From NCBI RefSeq assembly GCF_007829885.1, contig NZ_VIWW01000001.1, positions 4,650,001 through 4,714,000 of the forward strand: a stretch of 64,000 nucleotides of DNA, given 5' to 3'. The notes under the pieces are model-generated. The model did not search any database. It was not told where the DNA came from and saw only the letters and a program-made list of their open reading frames with translations. This document shows, piece by piece, positions 33,880 through 41,434 of the stretch. Both the position numbers and the translations under genes were made by a program. Each line of letters begins with the position of its first letter. Position 1 is the first letter of the stretch. This DNA comes from Streptomyces brevispora (GTDB lineage: Bacteria > Actinomycetota > Actinomycetes > Streptomycetales > Streptomycetaceae).

Positions 33880-35457
33880 TCAGCCGCGGCTGATCTCGAA
33901 GTGGTCGATGCGCTCACCGGACTCGGCGAGCGCGGTGACCTTCATCCGGGCGTGCCGCCCGGCCTCCACCTCCACCGCGAGGAACGAGAAGCCGGTGTAG
34001 CGCACCCGTGACCACTCGACGGTCTCGGTGGCCCTTCCGCCGCCCTTGACCACGTGGTACGTGTTCACGCTCTCCAGATCCGCGACGTGCCCCTCGTAGC
34101 TGTCGGGTGCCGGGAAGTCGTACAGCGCCTTGCCCGCGCCGCCCGCGGTGACGTACACGATGCCGTCCCGCGTGGGGTCGGTGCGCTCGCCGATCGGCAC
34201 CCTGCGCTGGACGGCGTTCCGCAGGATCGCGTCGGTGCGCTCGTAGACGTGGTTGTGGCCGTTGATGACCAGGTCCACCTGGTGCTTCTCGAAGAGCGGC
34301 ACCCAGGCGTCCCGGACCCCGCCGTCCGAGGCGTGGGCGTTGGTCGTGGAGAAGGCGCAGTGGTGGAAGAAGACCACCAGGAAGTCGATGTCGTGGCGTG
34401 CCCGCAGCTCACCCAGCCGCCGGTCCAGCCAGCGCGTCTGCTTGCCGCCGCTGATGCCGAAGTTCGCGGGGATCTCGTACGAGACGTCATTGGCGTCGAG
34501 CGCGATCACGCCCACGTTTCCGTGCACGAAGGAGTACGCGCCGGGCTGGTTCACGGGGTCCGGCCCGTTGTCCGGCAGCGTCCAGCGGGCGTTCTGGCCG
34601 CCGTAGCCGTCCGGCGAGTACCAGGCCTCCATGTCGTGGTTCCCGGTGGTGACCATCCACGGCACGGTCTTCGACACGGTTTCCGTCTGCGCCAGGAACT
34701 GGTCCCAGGTGCGGGCGTCATAGGTGTCGCTCGTCCGGCCGGAGCCCGACGGGTCGGCGTAGCAGATGTCGCCCGCGTGCAGGTGGAAGGCGGGGTTCTG
34801 GCCCAGGATCAGCTGGTCGTTGCCGAGTGCGTGGTAGCTGACGCCCTGGTCGCCGAAGGCGGTGAAGGTGAAGGTCCCGGCGTGCGAGGGCGCGGTGGTG
34901 AAGGTGCCGAGCGTGCCCAGGTTGCGGGTGTCGGCCGGGTCGAAACCGTCGTGGCCGACGCCGTAGTAGTACGTCGTGCCGGGCTTCAGCCGCTCCAGGC
35001 CCGCGTGTACGTAGTACTGCTCGGCCGCCGCGATCTTGCCGTCGTTCAGCCGCGGCGTGGTGAGGTGGCGCACCTCGGCGTCGATCTTCCGGCTCAGCGC
35101 CCACGGCTTGAGGCCGATCCGGATGTACGGCCGCCGCACGGCGAACGGAACCTGCCAGGAGACCGCCATCTGCGTCCTCGGGTCGGCGCCGTAGGCCAGG
35201 TGCCGGCCGAACGGGGCGACCAGCGAGCCGTCCACCCGGGTGGAGCTGTGCGAGGTGAGCACCGTCGGCGCGGCGTACGCCGGAGAGGCGGTCAGGGAGG
35301 CGCCGAGACCGGCGACGGCGGCGGTCGCCACGCCGGTACGCAGCGCGCCGCGCCGGGTCAGCCGGGTGCGCAGGTAGTCGTGCTGCTCGGCCATGCTCAT
35401 GCGGTCGGCGAGCTTCTCGGGGATTCCGAATCGGGGGATGTCCATGGGCGACAACAT
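33880..35457 (-). CDS. Tat-exported purple-acid-phosphatase-like metallophosphoesterase
   Basis: About 525 residues. The twin-arginine stretch LTRRGALRTGVATAAVAGLG and a cleavage site after SPAYA indicate export by Tat in folded form. A fibronectin-like N-terminal domain (YGADPRTQMAVSWQVPF...PGTTYYYGVGHDG) is followed by the phosphatase domain with the metal ligands FTAFGDQGVS, HAGDICYAD, TTGNHDME, FFHHCAF and INGHNHVYERT, the pattern of purple acid phosphatases. The likely role is release of phosphate from extracellular esters. ATG 35457 or 35445 is the start; the open frame beyond overlaps leuB and lacks the signal pattern. No Pho box was recognised. Confidence 0.88.
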   Translation of the reverse strand: MLSPMDIPRFGIPEKLADRMSMAEQHDYLRTRLTRRGALRTGVATAAVAGLGASLTASPAYAAPTVLTSHSSTRVDGSLVAPFGRHLAYGADPRTQMAVSWQVPFAVRRPYIRIGLKPWALSRKIDAEVRHLTTPRLNDGKIAAAEQYYVHAGLERLKPGTTYYYGVGHDGFDPADTRNLGTLGTFTTAPSHAGTFTFTAFGDQGVSYHALGNDQLILGQNPAFHLHAGDICYADPSGSGRTSDTYDARTWDQFLAQTETVSKTVPWMVTTGNHDMEAWYSPDGYGGQNARWTLPDNGPDPVNQPGAYSFVHGNVGVIALDANDVSYEIPANFGISGGKQTRWLDRRLGELRARHDIDFLVVFFHHCAFSTTNAHASDGGVRDAWVPLFEKHQVDLVINGHNHVYERTDAILRNAVQRRVPIGERTDPTRDGIVYVTAGGAGKALYDFPAPDSYEGHVADLESVNTYHVVKGGGRATETVEWSRVRYTGFSFLAVEVEAGRHARMKVTALAESGERIDHFEISRG

Positions 35458-35513
35458 CCACCCGTTCCCCGACGCAGTCCCGTCGAGTGGGTGAACGGTA
35501 CACGTACAGCTCC

Positions 35514-35544
35514 CCATGTGTCCGTATGGTGGACTCCATGTGTC
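35514..35544. repeat. CCATGTGTC direct repeat in the phosphatase/leuB divergent region
   Basis: CCATGTGTC occurs at 35514-35522 and 35536-35544, with starts 22 bases apart (two helical turns). The second copy ends 19 bases before the leuB -10 box. The arrangement is suitable for a dimeric regulator of leuB or the phosphatase gene. Confidence 0.4.
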
Positions 35545-35562
35545 ATGGGGTGGGACGCGCAG

Positions 35563-35574
35563 TAGGGTGCGGAC
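35563..35574 (+). promoter_or_regulatory. leuB promoter -10 box (leaderless)
   Basis: TAGGGT at 35563-35568 matches the Streptomyces -10 consensus and ends six bases before the leuB ATG, so the mRNA should start at or next to the start codon. No ribosome site is present. Confidence 0.6.
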
Positions 35575-36615
35575 ATGTCTCGCAGCATCAATCTCGCAGT
35601 GATCCCCGGTGACGGTATCGGCCAGGAGGTCGTGGCCCAGGGCCTCAAGGTCCTCAACGCTGTTCTCCCGCAGGATGTGAAGCTGGAGACCAAGGAGTAC
35701 GACCTTGGTGCCCAGCGCTGGCACCGCACCGGCGAAACCCTCCCGGACGCGGAGCTGGAAGCCCTCAAGGGCCACGACGCCATCCTGCTCGGCGCGATCG
35801 GTGACCCGTCAGTGCCGTCCGGCGTCCTGGAGCGGGGGCTGCTGCTGAAGCTGCGCTTCGCCTTCGACCACTTCATCAACCTGCGGCCGTCGAAGCTGTT
35901 CCCGAACACCGAGACCCCGCTGGCCGGCCGTCCGGACATCGACTTCGTCGTCGTCCGAGAGGGGACCGAGGGCCCGTACACCGGCAACGGCGGTTCGCTG
36001 CGCACCGGTACCGAGCACGAGGTCGCCACCGAGGTCAGCCTCAACACCGCCTTCGGTGTCGAGCGGGTCGTCCGGGACGCCTTCGAGCGGGCCGCCGCCC
36101 GTCCGCGCAAGAAGCTGACGCTGGTCCACAAGAACAACGTCCTCGTCTACGCGGGTCACCTGTGGAAGAACACCTTCGACAAGGTGGCGGCCGAGTACCC
36201 CCAGGTCACCACCGACTACCTGCACGTCGACGCCGCGACGATCTTCTTCGTCACCCAGCCGGAGCGCTTCGACGTCATCGTCACCGACAACCTCTTCGGT
36301 GACATCCTGACCGACCTCGCCGCGGCCGTCTCCGGCGGCATCGGCCTGGCGGCCTCGGGCAACATCAACCCGACGGGCGCCTTCCCGTCGATGTTCGAAC
36401 CGGTCCACGGCTCCGCCCCCGACATCGCGGGCCAGGGCAAGGCCGACCCGACCGCCACGATCCTCTCCGTCGCCCTCCTGCTGCGCCACCTCGGCTACGA
36501 GGCCCAGGCCGTACGCATCGAGGACGCGGTCTCCGCCGACCTCGCGGAGCGCGAGGGCACCGCCCGTACCACCGAAGAGATCGGCGACGCGCTCGCGGTA
36601 CGCGTAGCGGGCTGA
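35575..36615 (+). CDS. leuB: 3-Isopropylmalate dehydrogenase
   Basis: A 346-residue NAD-dependent beta-decarboxylating dehydrogenase that turns (2R,3S)-3-isopropylmalate into 2-oxoisocaproate, the third step of leucine synthesis. Signatures: VIPGDGIGQEVVAQG, the substrate loop VVREGTEGPYTGNGGSLRTG, VHKNNVLVYAG, and the metal/cofactor region DNLFGDILTDLAAAVSGGIG with FEPVHGSAPDIAGQGKADP. Length and start are typical of actinobacteria. It looks leaderless. A strong hairpin follows at 36631-36665, before ilvE. Confidence 0.97.
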   Translation: MSRSINLAVIPGDGIGQEVVAQGLKVLNAVLPQDVKLETKEYDLGAQRWHRTGETLPDAELEALKGHDAILLGAIGDPSVPSGVLERGLLLKLRFAFDHFINLRPSKLFPNTETPLAGRPDIDFVVVREGTEGPYTGNGGSLRTGTEHEVATEVSLNTAFGVERVVRDAFERAAARPRKKLTLVHKNNVLVYAGHLWKNTFDKVAAEYPQVTTDYLHVDAATIFFVTQPERFDVIVTDNLFGDILTDLAAAVSGGIGLAASGNINPTGAFPSMFEPVHGSAPDIAGQGKADPTATILSVALLLRHLGYEAQAVRIEDAVSADLAEREGTARTTEEIGDALAVRVAG

Positions 36616-36630
36616 TCCGACGACTCCCTC

Positions 36631-36665
36631 GAAGCCGCCGGGTCGCACAGACACCCGGCGGCTTC
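36631..36665 (+). terminator. Terminator after leuB
   Basis: GAAGCCGCCGGGT and ACCCGGCGGCTTC form a perfect 13-bp stem with a nine-base loop, followed by TCCTGT. It starts 16 bases after the leuB stop, so ilvE probably has its own promoter. Confidence 0.8.
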
Positions 36666-36855
36666 TCCTGTGCGGCCCCGGGTGTCACCATCGAACCCTG
36701 GACCGCAATCACGTCATTTCGTGCACGGCCTCCCGCGAGAGATAATCGGACTGGGCCGTGGCTTGTTGCGAAGCTCGGACGTCCTACCACCTGTCCGACA
36801 GGCGCGGGCGTGGGAGCGGTCCTACACACACAAAACCGGTGAAGGACACGTACTC

Positions 36856-37944
36856 ATGACGACGCCCACGATCGAGCTCAAGCCCTCCTCGAACCCGCTG
36901 TCCGACGCGGAGCGCGAGGCGATCCTGGTCAAGCCCGGATTCGGCCGCTACTTCACCGATCACATGGTGACGATCAAGTGGACCGAAGGCCGTGGCTGGC
37001 ACGACGCCCAGCTCGTCCCGTACGCGCCGCTGTCGATCGACCCGGCCAACATGACGCTGCACTACGGCCAGGAGATCTTCGAGGGCCTCAAGGCGTACCG
37101 CCAGCCCGACGGCTCGGTCGCCACCTTCCGCCCCGAGGCCAACGCCGAGCGTTTCCGGTCCTCCGCGCGCCGGCTCGCCATGCCGGAACTTCCCGTCGAG
37201 ACGTTCGTCGCGGCCTGCGACGCCCTCGTCCAGCAGGACGCGGCCTGGGTCCCGGAGCACGGCGGTGAGGAGTCGCTGTACCTGCGCCCGTTCATGATCG
37301 CGGCCGAGGTCGGCCTCGGCGTGCGGCCCGCCAACGAGTACCTCTTCCTGGTGATCGCCTCGCCGGCCGGCGCGTACTTCCCCGGCGGGGTGAAGCCGGT
37401 CTCCATCTGGCTCTCCGAGGACCGGGTGCGCGCCGTCCCCGGCGGCATGGGCGACGCCAAGACCGGCGGCAACTACGCCGCGTCCCTGCTCGCCCAGGCC
37501 GAGGCCGCGACGAAGGGCTGCGACCAGGTCGCCTACCTCGACGCCGTCGAGCACAAGTGGGTCGAGGAGCTCGGCGGGATGAACCTGTACTTCGTGTACG
37601 GGAACAGGATCGTCACCCCGACGCTGACCGGCTCGCTGCTCGCGGGCATCACCCGTGACTCGCTGCTCACGCTCGCCGCGGACCTCGGCCACCAGCCCGA
37701 GGAGAGCCGCGTCTCGATCGACCAGTGGCGCGACGACTCGGCGAACGGCACGCTCACCGAGGTCTTCGCCTGCGGCACCGCCGCCGTCATCACCCCCGTC
37801 GGCACGGTGAAGAGCGCCGGCGGCGAGTGGACCCAGGGCGACGGCACGCCCGGCCCGGTCACCCTCCGGCTGCGCGAGCGCCTGCTGGACATCCAGCGCG
37901 GCATCGTCGAGGACACCCACGGGTGGATGCACCCGCTCGGCTAG
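36856..37944 (+). CDS. ilvE: Branched-chain amino acid aminotransferase
   Basis: A 362-residue class IV PLP enzyme that transfers an amino group from glutamate to the 2-oxoacids of Leu, Ile and Val in the last step of their synthesis. PLP-binding Lys 202 is in GGMGDAKTGGNYAASLLAQ; other family signs are MTLHYGQEIFEGLKAY, NAERFRSSARRLAMP, EELGGMNLYFVYGN and FACGTAAVITPVGTV. ATG 36856 has GAAGGA 9 bases upstream and gives the usual N-terminus; the frame extends to 36670. A perfect hairpin at 37989-38019 ends the transcript. Confidence 0.96.
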   Translation: MTTPTIELKPSSNPLSDAEREAILVKPGFGRYFTDHMVTIKWTEGRGWHDAQLVPYAPLSIDPANMTLHYGQEIFEGLKAYRQPDGSVATFRPEANAERFRSSARRLAMPELPVETFVAACDALVQQDAAWVPEHGGEESLYLRPFMIAAEVGLGVRPANEYLFLVIASPAGAYFPGGVKPVSIWLSEDRVRAVPGGMGDAKTGGNYAASLLAQAEAATKGCDQVAYLDAVEHKWVEELGGMNLYFVYGNRIVTPTLTGSLLAGITRDSLLTLAADLGHQPEESRVSIDQWRDDSANGTLTEVFACGTAAVITPVGTVKSAGGEWTQGDGTPGPVTLRLRERLLDIQRGIVEDTHGWMHPLG

Positions 37945-37988
37945 AGATCGTCCCGGAGTCCTACGAGTCCGGACACCGTACGTACGAG

Positions 37989-38019
37989 GGCCGCGCCCGG
38001 CTGTCCGCCGGGCGCGGCC
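37989..38019 (+). terminator. Terminator after ilvE
   Basis: GGCCGCGCCCGGC and GCCGGGCGCGGCC form a perfect 13-bp stem with loop TGTCC, followed by TTCGCG. It lies 45 bases after the ilvE stop. Confidence 0.8.
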
Positions 38020-38133
38020 TTCGCGCGCGAGGCGTGCGCACCGGCGGCTGCCCTCCGGCCCGGCCCGAGCGCCCGGCCGTCACTCCCTCGCACCCGTGTT
38101 ACTTCGCCGGCGGTCCGGGCACGGTGACCAACC

Positions 38134-39468
38134 ATGGGACGAGAGCAGTGGAAGAAGATCTGGGTCGGCTCCGCCGGAAACATGGTCGAGTGGTTCGACT
38201 GGTTCGTGTACGCGACCTTCGCGGTCTACTTCGCGGACTCGTTCTTCCCCGAGGGCAACGAGACCGCCAACCTCATGAACACGATGGGCATCTTCGCCGT
38301 CGGCTTCTTCATGAGACCGGTCGGCGGCTGGCTGCTCGGCCGGATCGGTGACCGCAAGGGCCGCAAGGCCGCGCTCACCCTCACTGTCACCCTCATGTCG
38401 GCCTCCGCGATCCTGATCGCCGTCGCGCCCACCTACGACGTCGCCGGATACGGCGGGGTCGCCGTACTGATGCTCGCCCGGCTGCTCCAGGGGCTCTCGG
38501 TCGGCGGTGAGTACGCCGCCAGCGCCACCTACCTCACCGAGGCCTCCGCACCCGAGAAGCGCGGCTTCGCCTCCAGCTTCCAGTACGTGTCCATGACCGC
38601 GGGCCAACTCGTCGGCCTCGGCCTCCAGATCGTCCTCCAGCGCAACATGTCCGACGCGGCGCTGCACAGCTGGGGCTGGCGCATCCCGTTCGTCGTCGGC
38701 GCGCTCGGCGCCGCCACCGTCTTCTATCTGCGCCGCTCCATGCTGGAGACGGAGGTGTACGCCGAGTCCGGTGCCACCGAGCAGCAGGACCGCGGCACAC
38801 TGAAGTTGCTCTGGCAGCACCGGCGCGAGGCGTTCCTGGTGATGGCGCTGACCATGGGCGGGACCGTCGCCTACTACACGTACACGACCTACCTCGCCAA
38901 GTTCCTCTCCACGAGCGCCGGCATGGACAAGTCCACCGCCTCGCTCGTCAGCTTCTGCGCCCTGTTCGTCTTCATGTGCATCCAGCCGGCGGCCGGCATG
39001 CTGTCCGACCGGATCGGGCGCCGCCCGCTGCTGATCACCTTCGCCGTCGGCTCGACCTTCCTGACCGTGCCGATCATGACGATGCTCAAGCACGCCGACA
39101 CCTTCTGGCCCGCGCTGGGCCTGGCGCTCCTCGCCCTGGTCGTGATCACCGGCTACACCTCCATCAACGCCTGTGTGAAGGCCGAGCTCTTCCCGACCGG
39201 CATCCGCGCCCTGGGGGTCGGCCTCTCGTACGCCGTCGCCAACGCGCTGTTCGGCGGCACCGCCGAATACGTGGCGCTGTGGTTCAAGAACGCCGGCGCC
39301 GAATCCGGCTTCTACTGGTACGTGGCCGGCTGCGCCGCGGTCTCGTTGATCGTCTACCTGACGATGCGCGAGACCCGCGACATCGACCTGAACCGGGTCG
39401 ACGCCACTGGACAGCGGCAGGAGCAGTCGCAGGAGGCCGGAGCGACGAGCGTCACGCCCGCATCCTGA
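38134..39468 (+). CDS. MHS-family MFS transporter (metabolite:H+ symporter type)
   Basis: A 444-residue permease with twelve helices. MVEWFDWFVYATFAVYFA and GFFMRPVGGWLLGRIGDRKGRKAAL are the MHS-family signature (alpha-ketoglutarate, proline/betaine and shikimate symporters); a second signature ARLLQGLSVGGEYAASATYL lies in helix 4, and LSDRIGRRPLL in the middle loop. It should import a small carboxylate or amino-acid-like solute with H+; the substrate is unknown. The start has no clear ribosome site. The 3' end shows a 23-base tandem duplication that spans the stop codon. Confidence 0.9.
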   Translation: MGREQWKKIWVGSAGNMVEWFDWFVYATFAVYFADSFFPEGNETANLMNTMGIFAVGFFMRPVGGWLLGRIGDRKGRKAALTLTVTLMSASAILIAVAPTYDVAGYGGVAVLMLARLLQGLSVGGEYAASATYLTEASAPEKRGFASSFQYVSMTAGQLVGLGLQIVLQRNMSDAALHSWGWRIPFVVGALGAATVFYLRRSMLETEVYAESGATEQQDRGTLKLLWQHRREAFLVMALTMGGTVAYYTYTTYLAKFLSTSAGMDKSTASLVSFCALFVFMCIQPAAGMLSDRIGRRPLLITFAVGSTFLTVPIMTMLKHADTFWPALGLALLALVVITGYTSINACVKAELFPTGIRALGVGLSYAVANALFGGTAEYVALWFKNAGAESGFYWYVAGCAAVSLIVYLTMRETRDIDLNRVDATGQRQEQSQEAGATSVTPAS

Positions 39469-39489
39469 CGAGCGTCACGCCCGCATCCT
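39444..39489 (+). repeat. 23-base tandem duplication across the MFS stop codon
   Basis: Two identical 23-base copies lie at 39444-39466 and 39467-39489. The first provides the last codons (TSVTPA); the stop TGA (39466-39468) is made at the junction of the two copies. The second copy is noncoding. As 23 is not a multiple of three, the duplication changed the sequence after the stop but not the protein. Confidence 0.9.
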
Positions 39490-39534
39490 GAGACGGGACA
39501 CGGCACGGAGGCCGTCCTGTGCCAGACTGCCTCC

Positions 39535-39585
39535 GTGTCCTCGTTCGTCATGATTATTGGCAACAGGCGCGCCGGTCCGCAGTGA
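39535..39585 (+). CDS. Candidate cimA leader peptide with Ile-Ile
   Basis: GTG 39535 to TGA 39585 encodes MSSFVMIIGNRRAGPQ (16 residues). The two successive ATT isoleucine codons are notable because ATT is rare in this genome, and the peptide lies in front of a terminator that precedes an isoleucine-pathway gene. The weak point is the start: no ribosome site fits, although CAGACT ends six bases before the GTG and could support leaderless expression. An overlapping frame (GTG 39519, GGAGG 7 bases upstream) lacks an Ile run. Confidence 0.55.
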   Translation: MSSFVMIIGNRRAGPQ

Positions 39586-39590
39586 TCGTT

Positions 39591-39666
39591 CCGTACCACC
39601 ATGTACGGCACGGTTATCGTGCCCCAGACCCGCGCGCAGACCTCTCGCACCCGCGAGGGGTTTTTT
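39591..39666 (+). promoter_or_regulatory. Attenuator before cimA
   Basis: Three stems follow the leader peptide: CCGTAC/GTACGG (39591-39596/39603-39608), GGCACG/CGTGCC (39607-39612/39618-39623), which overlaps it and is mutually exclusive with it, and the terminator CCTCTCGC/GCGAGGGG (39641-39648/39653-39660) with six T. The last stem closely resembles the ilvB terminator, including the GAGGGG-TTTTTT-G end. This suggests ribosome-mediated attenuation. Confidence 0.7.
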
Positions 39667-39768
39667 GTTTTCCGGCCCTCACCTCGGCCGGGGCGAGGCG
39701 CGCGGGATGATGGGGGCAAGTGGAGCCAGATCGTCCGGATCCACTCATCCGACAGGAGTCAGACCAGC

Positions 39769-41376
39769 ATGACCACAAAGGCCAAGCCCACCGACGACAG
39801 CTTCCACGTCTTCGACACCACGCTGCGCGACGGTGCACAGCGTGAAGGCATCAACCTGACGGTCGCCGACAAGCTCACCATCGCCCGGCACCTGGACAAC
39901 TTCGGCGTCGGCTTCATCGAGGGCGGCTGGCCCGGCGCCAACCCCCGCGACACCGAGTTCTTCGCCCGCGCCCAGCAGGAGATCGAGTTCAGGAACGCCG
40001 AGCTGGTCGCCTTCGGCGCGACCCGCAGAGCGGGCGGCAAGGCGGCCGAGGACCCCCAGGTCAAGGCGCTGCTGGAGTCGGGCGCACCGGTGATCACACT
40101 GGTCGCCAAGTCCCACGACCGCCATGTGGAACTCGCCCTGCGCACCACGCTGGAGGAGAACCTGGAGATGGTCCGCGACACCGTCTCCCACCTCCGCGAA
40201 CAGGGCCGCCGGGTCTTCGTCGACTGCGAGCACTTCTTCGACGGCTACCGCGCCAACGCCGAGTACGCCAAGGCCGTCGTCCGCACCGCGTCCGAGGCCG
40301 GCGCGGACGTCGTCATCCTCTGCGACACCAACGGCGGGATGCTCCCCGCCCAGGTCCAGGCCGTCGTCGCCACCGTCCTCGCCGACACCGGTGCCCGTCT
40401 GGGCATCCACGCCCAGGACGACACCGGCTGCGCCGTCGCCAACACCCTGGCCGCGGTCGACGCGGGCGCCACCCACGTCCAGTGCACCGCCAACGGCTAC
40501 GGCGAACGGGTCGGCAACGCCAACCTCTTCCCCGTCGTCGCCGCGCTGGAGCTCAAGTACGGCAAGACCGTCCTGCCCGAGGGCGCGCTCGCCGACATGA
40601 CCCGCGTCTCGCACGCCATCGCCGAGGTCGTCAACCTCGCTCCCTCCACCCACCAGCCCTACGTCGGTGTCTCGGCCTTCGCGCACAAGGCCGGGCTGCA
40701 CGCCTCCGCGATCAAGGTCGACCCCGACCTCTACCAGCACATCGACCCCGCGCTGGTCGGCAACACCATGCGGATGCTCGTCTCCGACATGGCGGGCCGC
40801 GCCTCCATCGAGCTCAAGAGCCAGGAGCTCGGCATCGACCTCGGCGGCGACCGCGAGCTCGTCGGACGCGTCGTCGCACGGGTCAAGGAGCGCGAGCTCA
40901 AGGGCTACACCTACGAGGCGGCCGACGCCTCCTTCGAGCTGCTGTTGCGCGCCGAGGCGGAGGGCCGGGTACGCCGCTACTTCCGTACCGAGTCCTGGCG
41001 CGCCATCGTCGAGGACCGCCCCGACGGCACACACGCCAACGAGGCGACCGTGAAGCTCTGGGCCAAGGGCGAGCGCATCGTCGCCACCGCCGAGGGCAAC
41101 GGCCCGGTCAACGCCCTGGACCGGGCGCTGCGGGTGGCCCTGGAGCGGATCTACCCGCAGCTCGCCAAGCTGGAGCTGGTGGACTACAAGGTCCGCATCC
41201 TGGAGGGGCGCACCGGCACCGACTCCACCACCCGGGTCCTGATCACCACCGGTGACGGCACCGCCGACTGGTCGACCGTCGGCGTCGCCGAGAACATCAT
41301 CGCGGCGTCCTGGCAGGCCCTGGAGGACGCGTACACCTTCGGTCTGCTGCGGGCGGGGATCGAGCCGACGGAGTAG
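39769..41376 (+). CDS. cimA: Citramalate synthase
   Basis: A 535-residue enzyme of the isopropylmalate-synthase family that condenses pyruvate and acetyl-CoA to (R)-citramalate, the threonine-independent route to 2-oxobutyrate and isoleucine. The catalytic barrel begins FDTTLRDGAQREGINLTVADKL, with GGWPGANPRDTEFF and the metal site IHAQDDTGCAVANTLAAVDAGA; the C-terminal ACT-like regulatory domain runs from about residue 400. ATG 39769 has AGGAG 10 bases upstream; the frame extends to 39601 but that crosses the terminator. Together with ilvB-N-C and ilvE it completes isoleucine synthesis. Confidence 0.95.
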   Translation: MTTKAKPTDDSFHVFDTTLRDGAQREGINLTVADKLTIARHLDNFGVGFIEGGWPGANPRDTEFFARAQQEIEFRNAELVAFGATRRAGGKAAEDPQVKALLESGAPVITLVAKSHDRHVELALRTTLEENLEMVRDTVSHLREQGRRVFVDCEHFFDGYRANAEYAKAVVRTASEAGADVVILCDTNGGMLPAQVQAVVATVLADTGARLGIHAQDDTGCAVANTLAAVDAGATHVQCTANGYGERVGNANLFPVVAALELKYGKTVLPEGALADMTRVSHAIAEVVNLAPSTHQPYVGVSAFAHKAGLHASAIKVDPDLYQHIDPALVGNTMRMLVSDMAGRASIELKSQELGIDLGGDRELVGRVVARVKERELKGYTYEAADASFELLLRAEAEGRVRRYFRTESWRAIVEDRPDGTHANEATVKLWAKGERIVATAEGNGPVNALDRALRVALERIYPQLAKLELVDYKVRILEGRTGTDSTTRVLITTGDGTADWSTVGVAENIIAASWQALEDAYTFGLLRAGIEPTE

Positions 41377-41434
41377 GGCGCGCACACGGCGGCCGCGGAC
41401 CGGGCCCGGTCTGCGGCCGCCGTGCCTGTCTCTC

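Noticed and set aside
39601..39768. N-terminal extension of CimA from ATG 39601
   Set aside because: It would read through the terminator hairpin, and the Arg-rich extension does not resemble the family.
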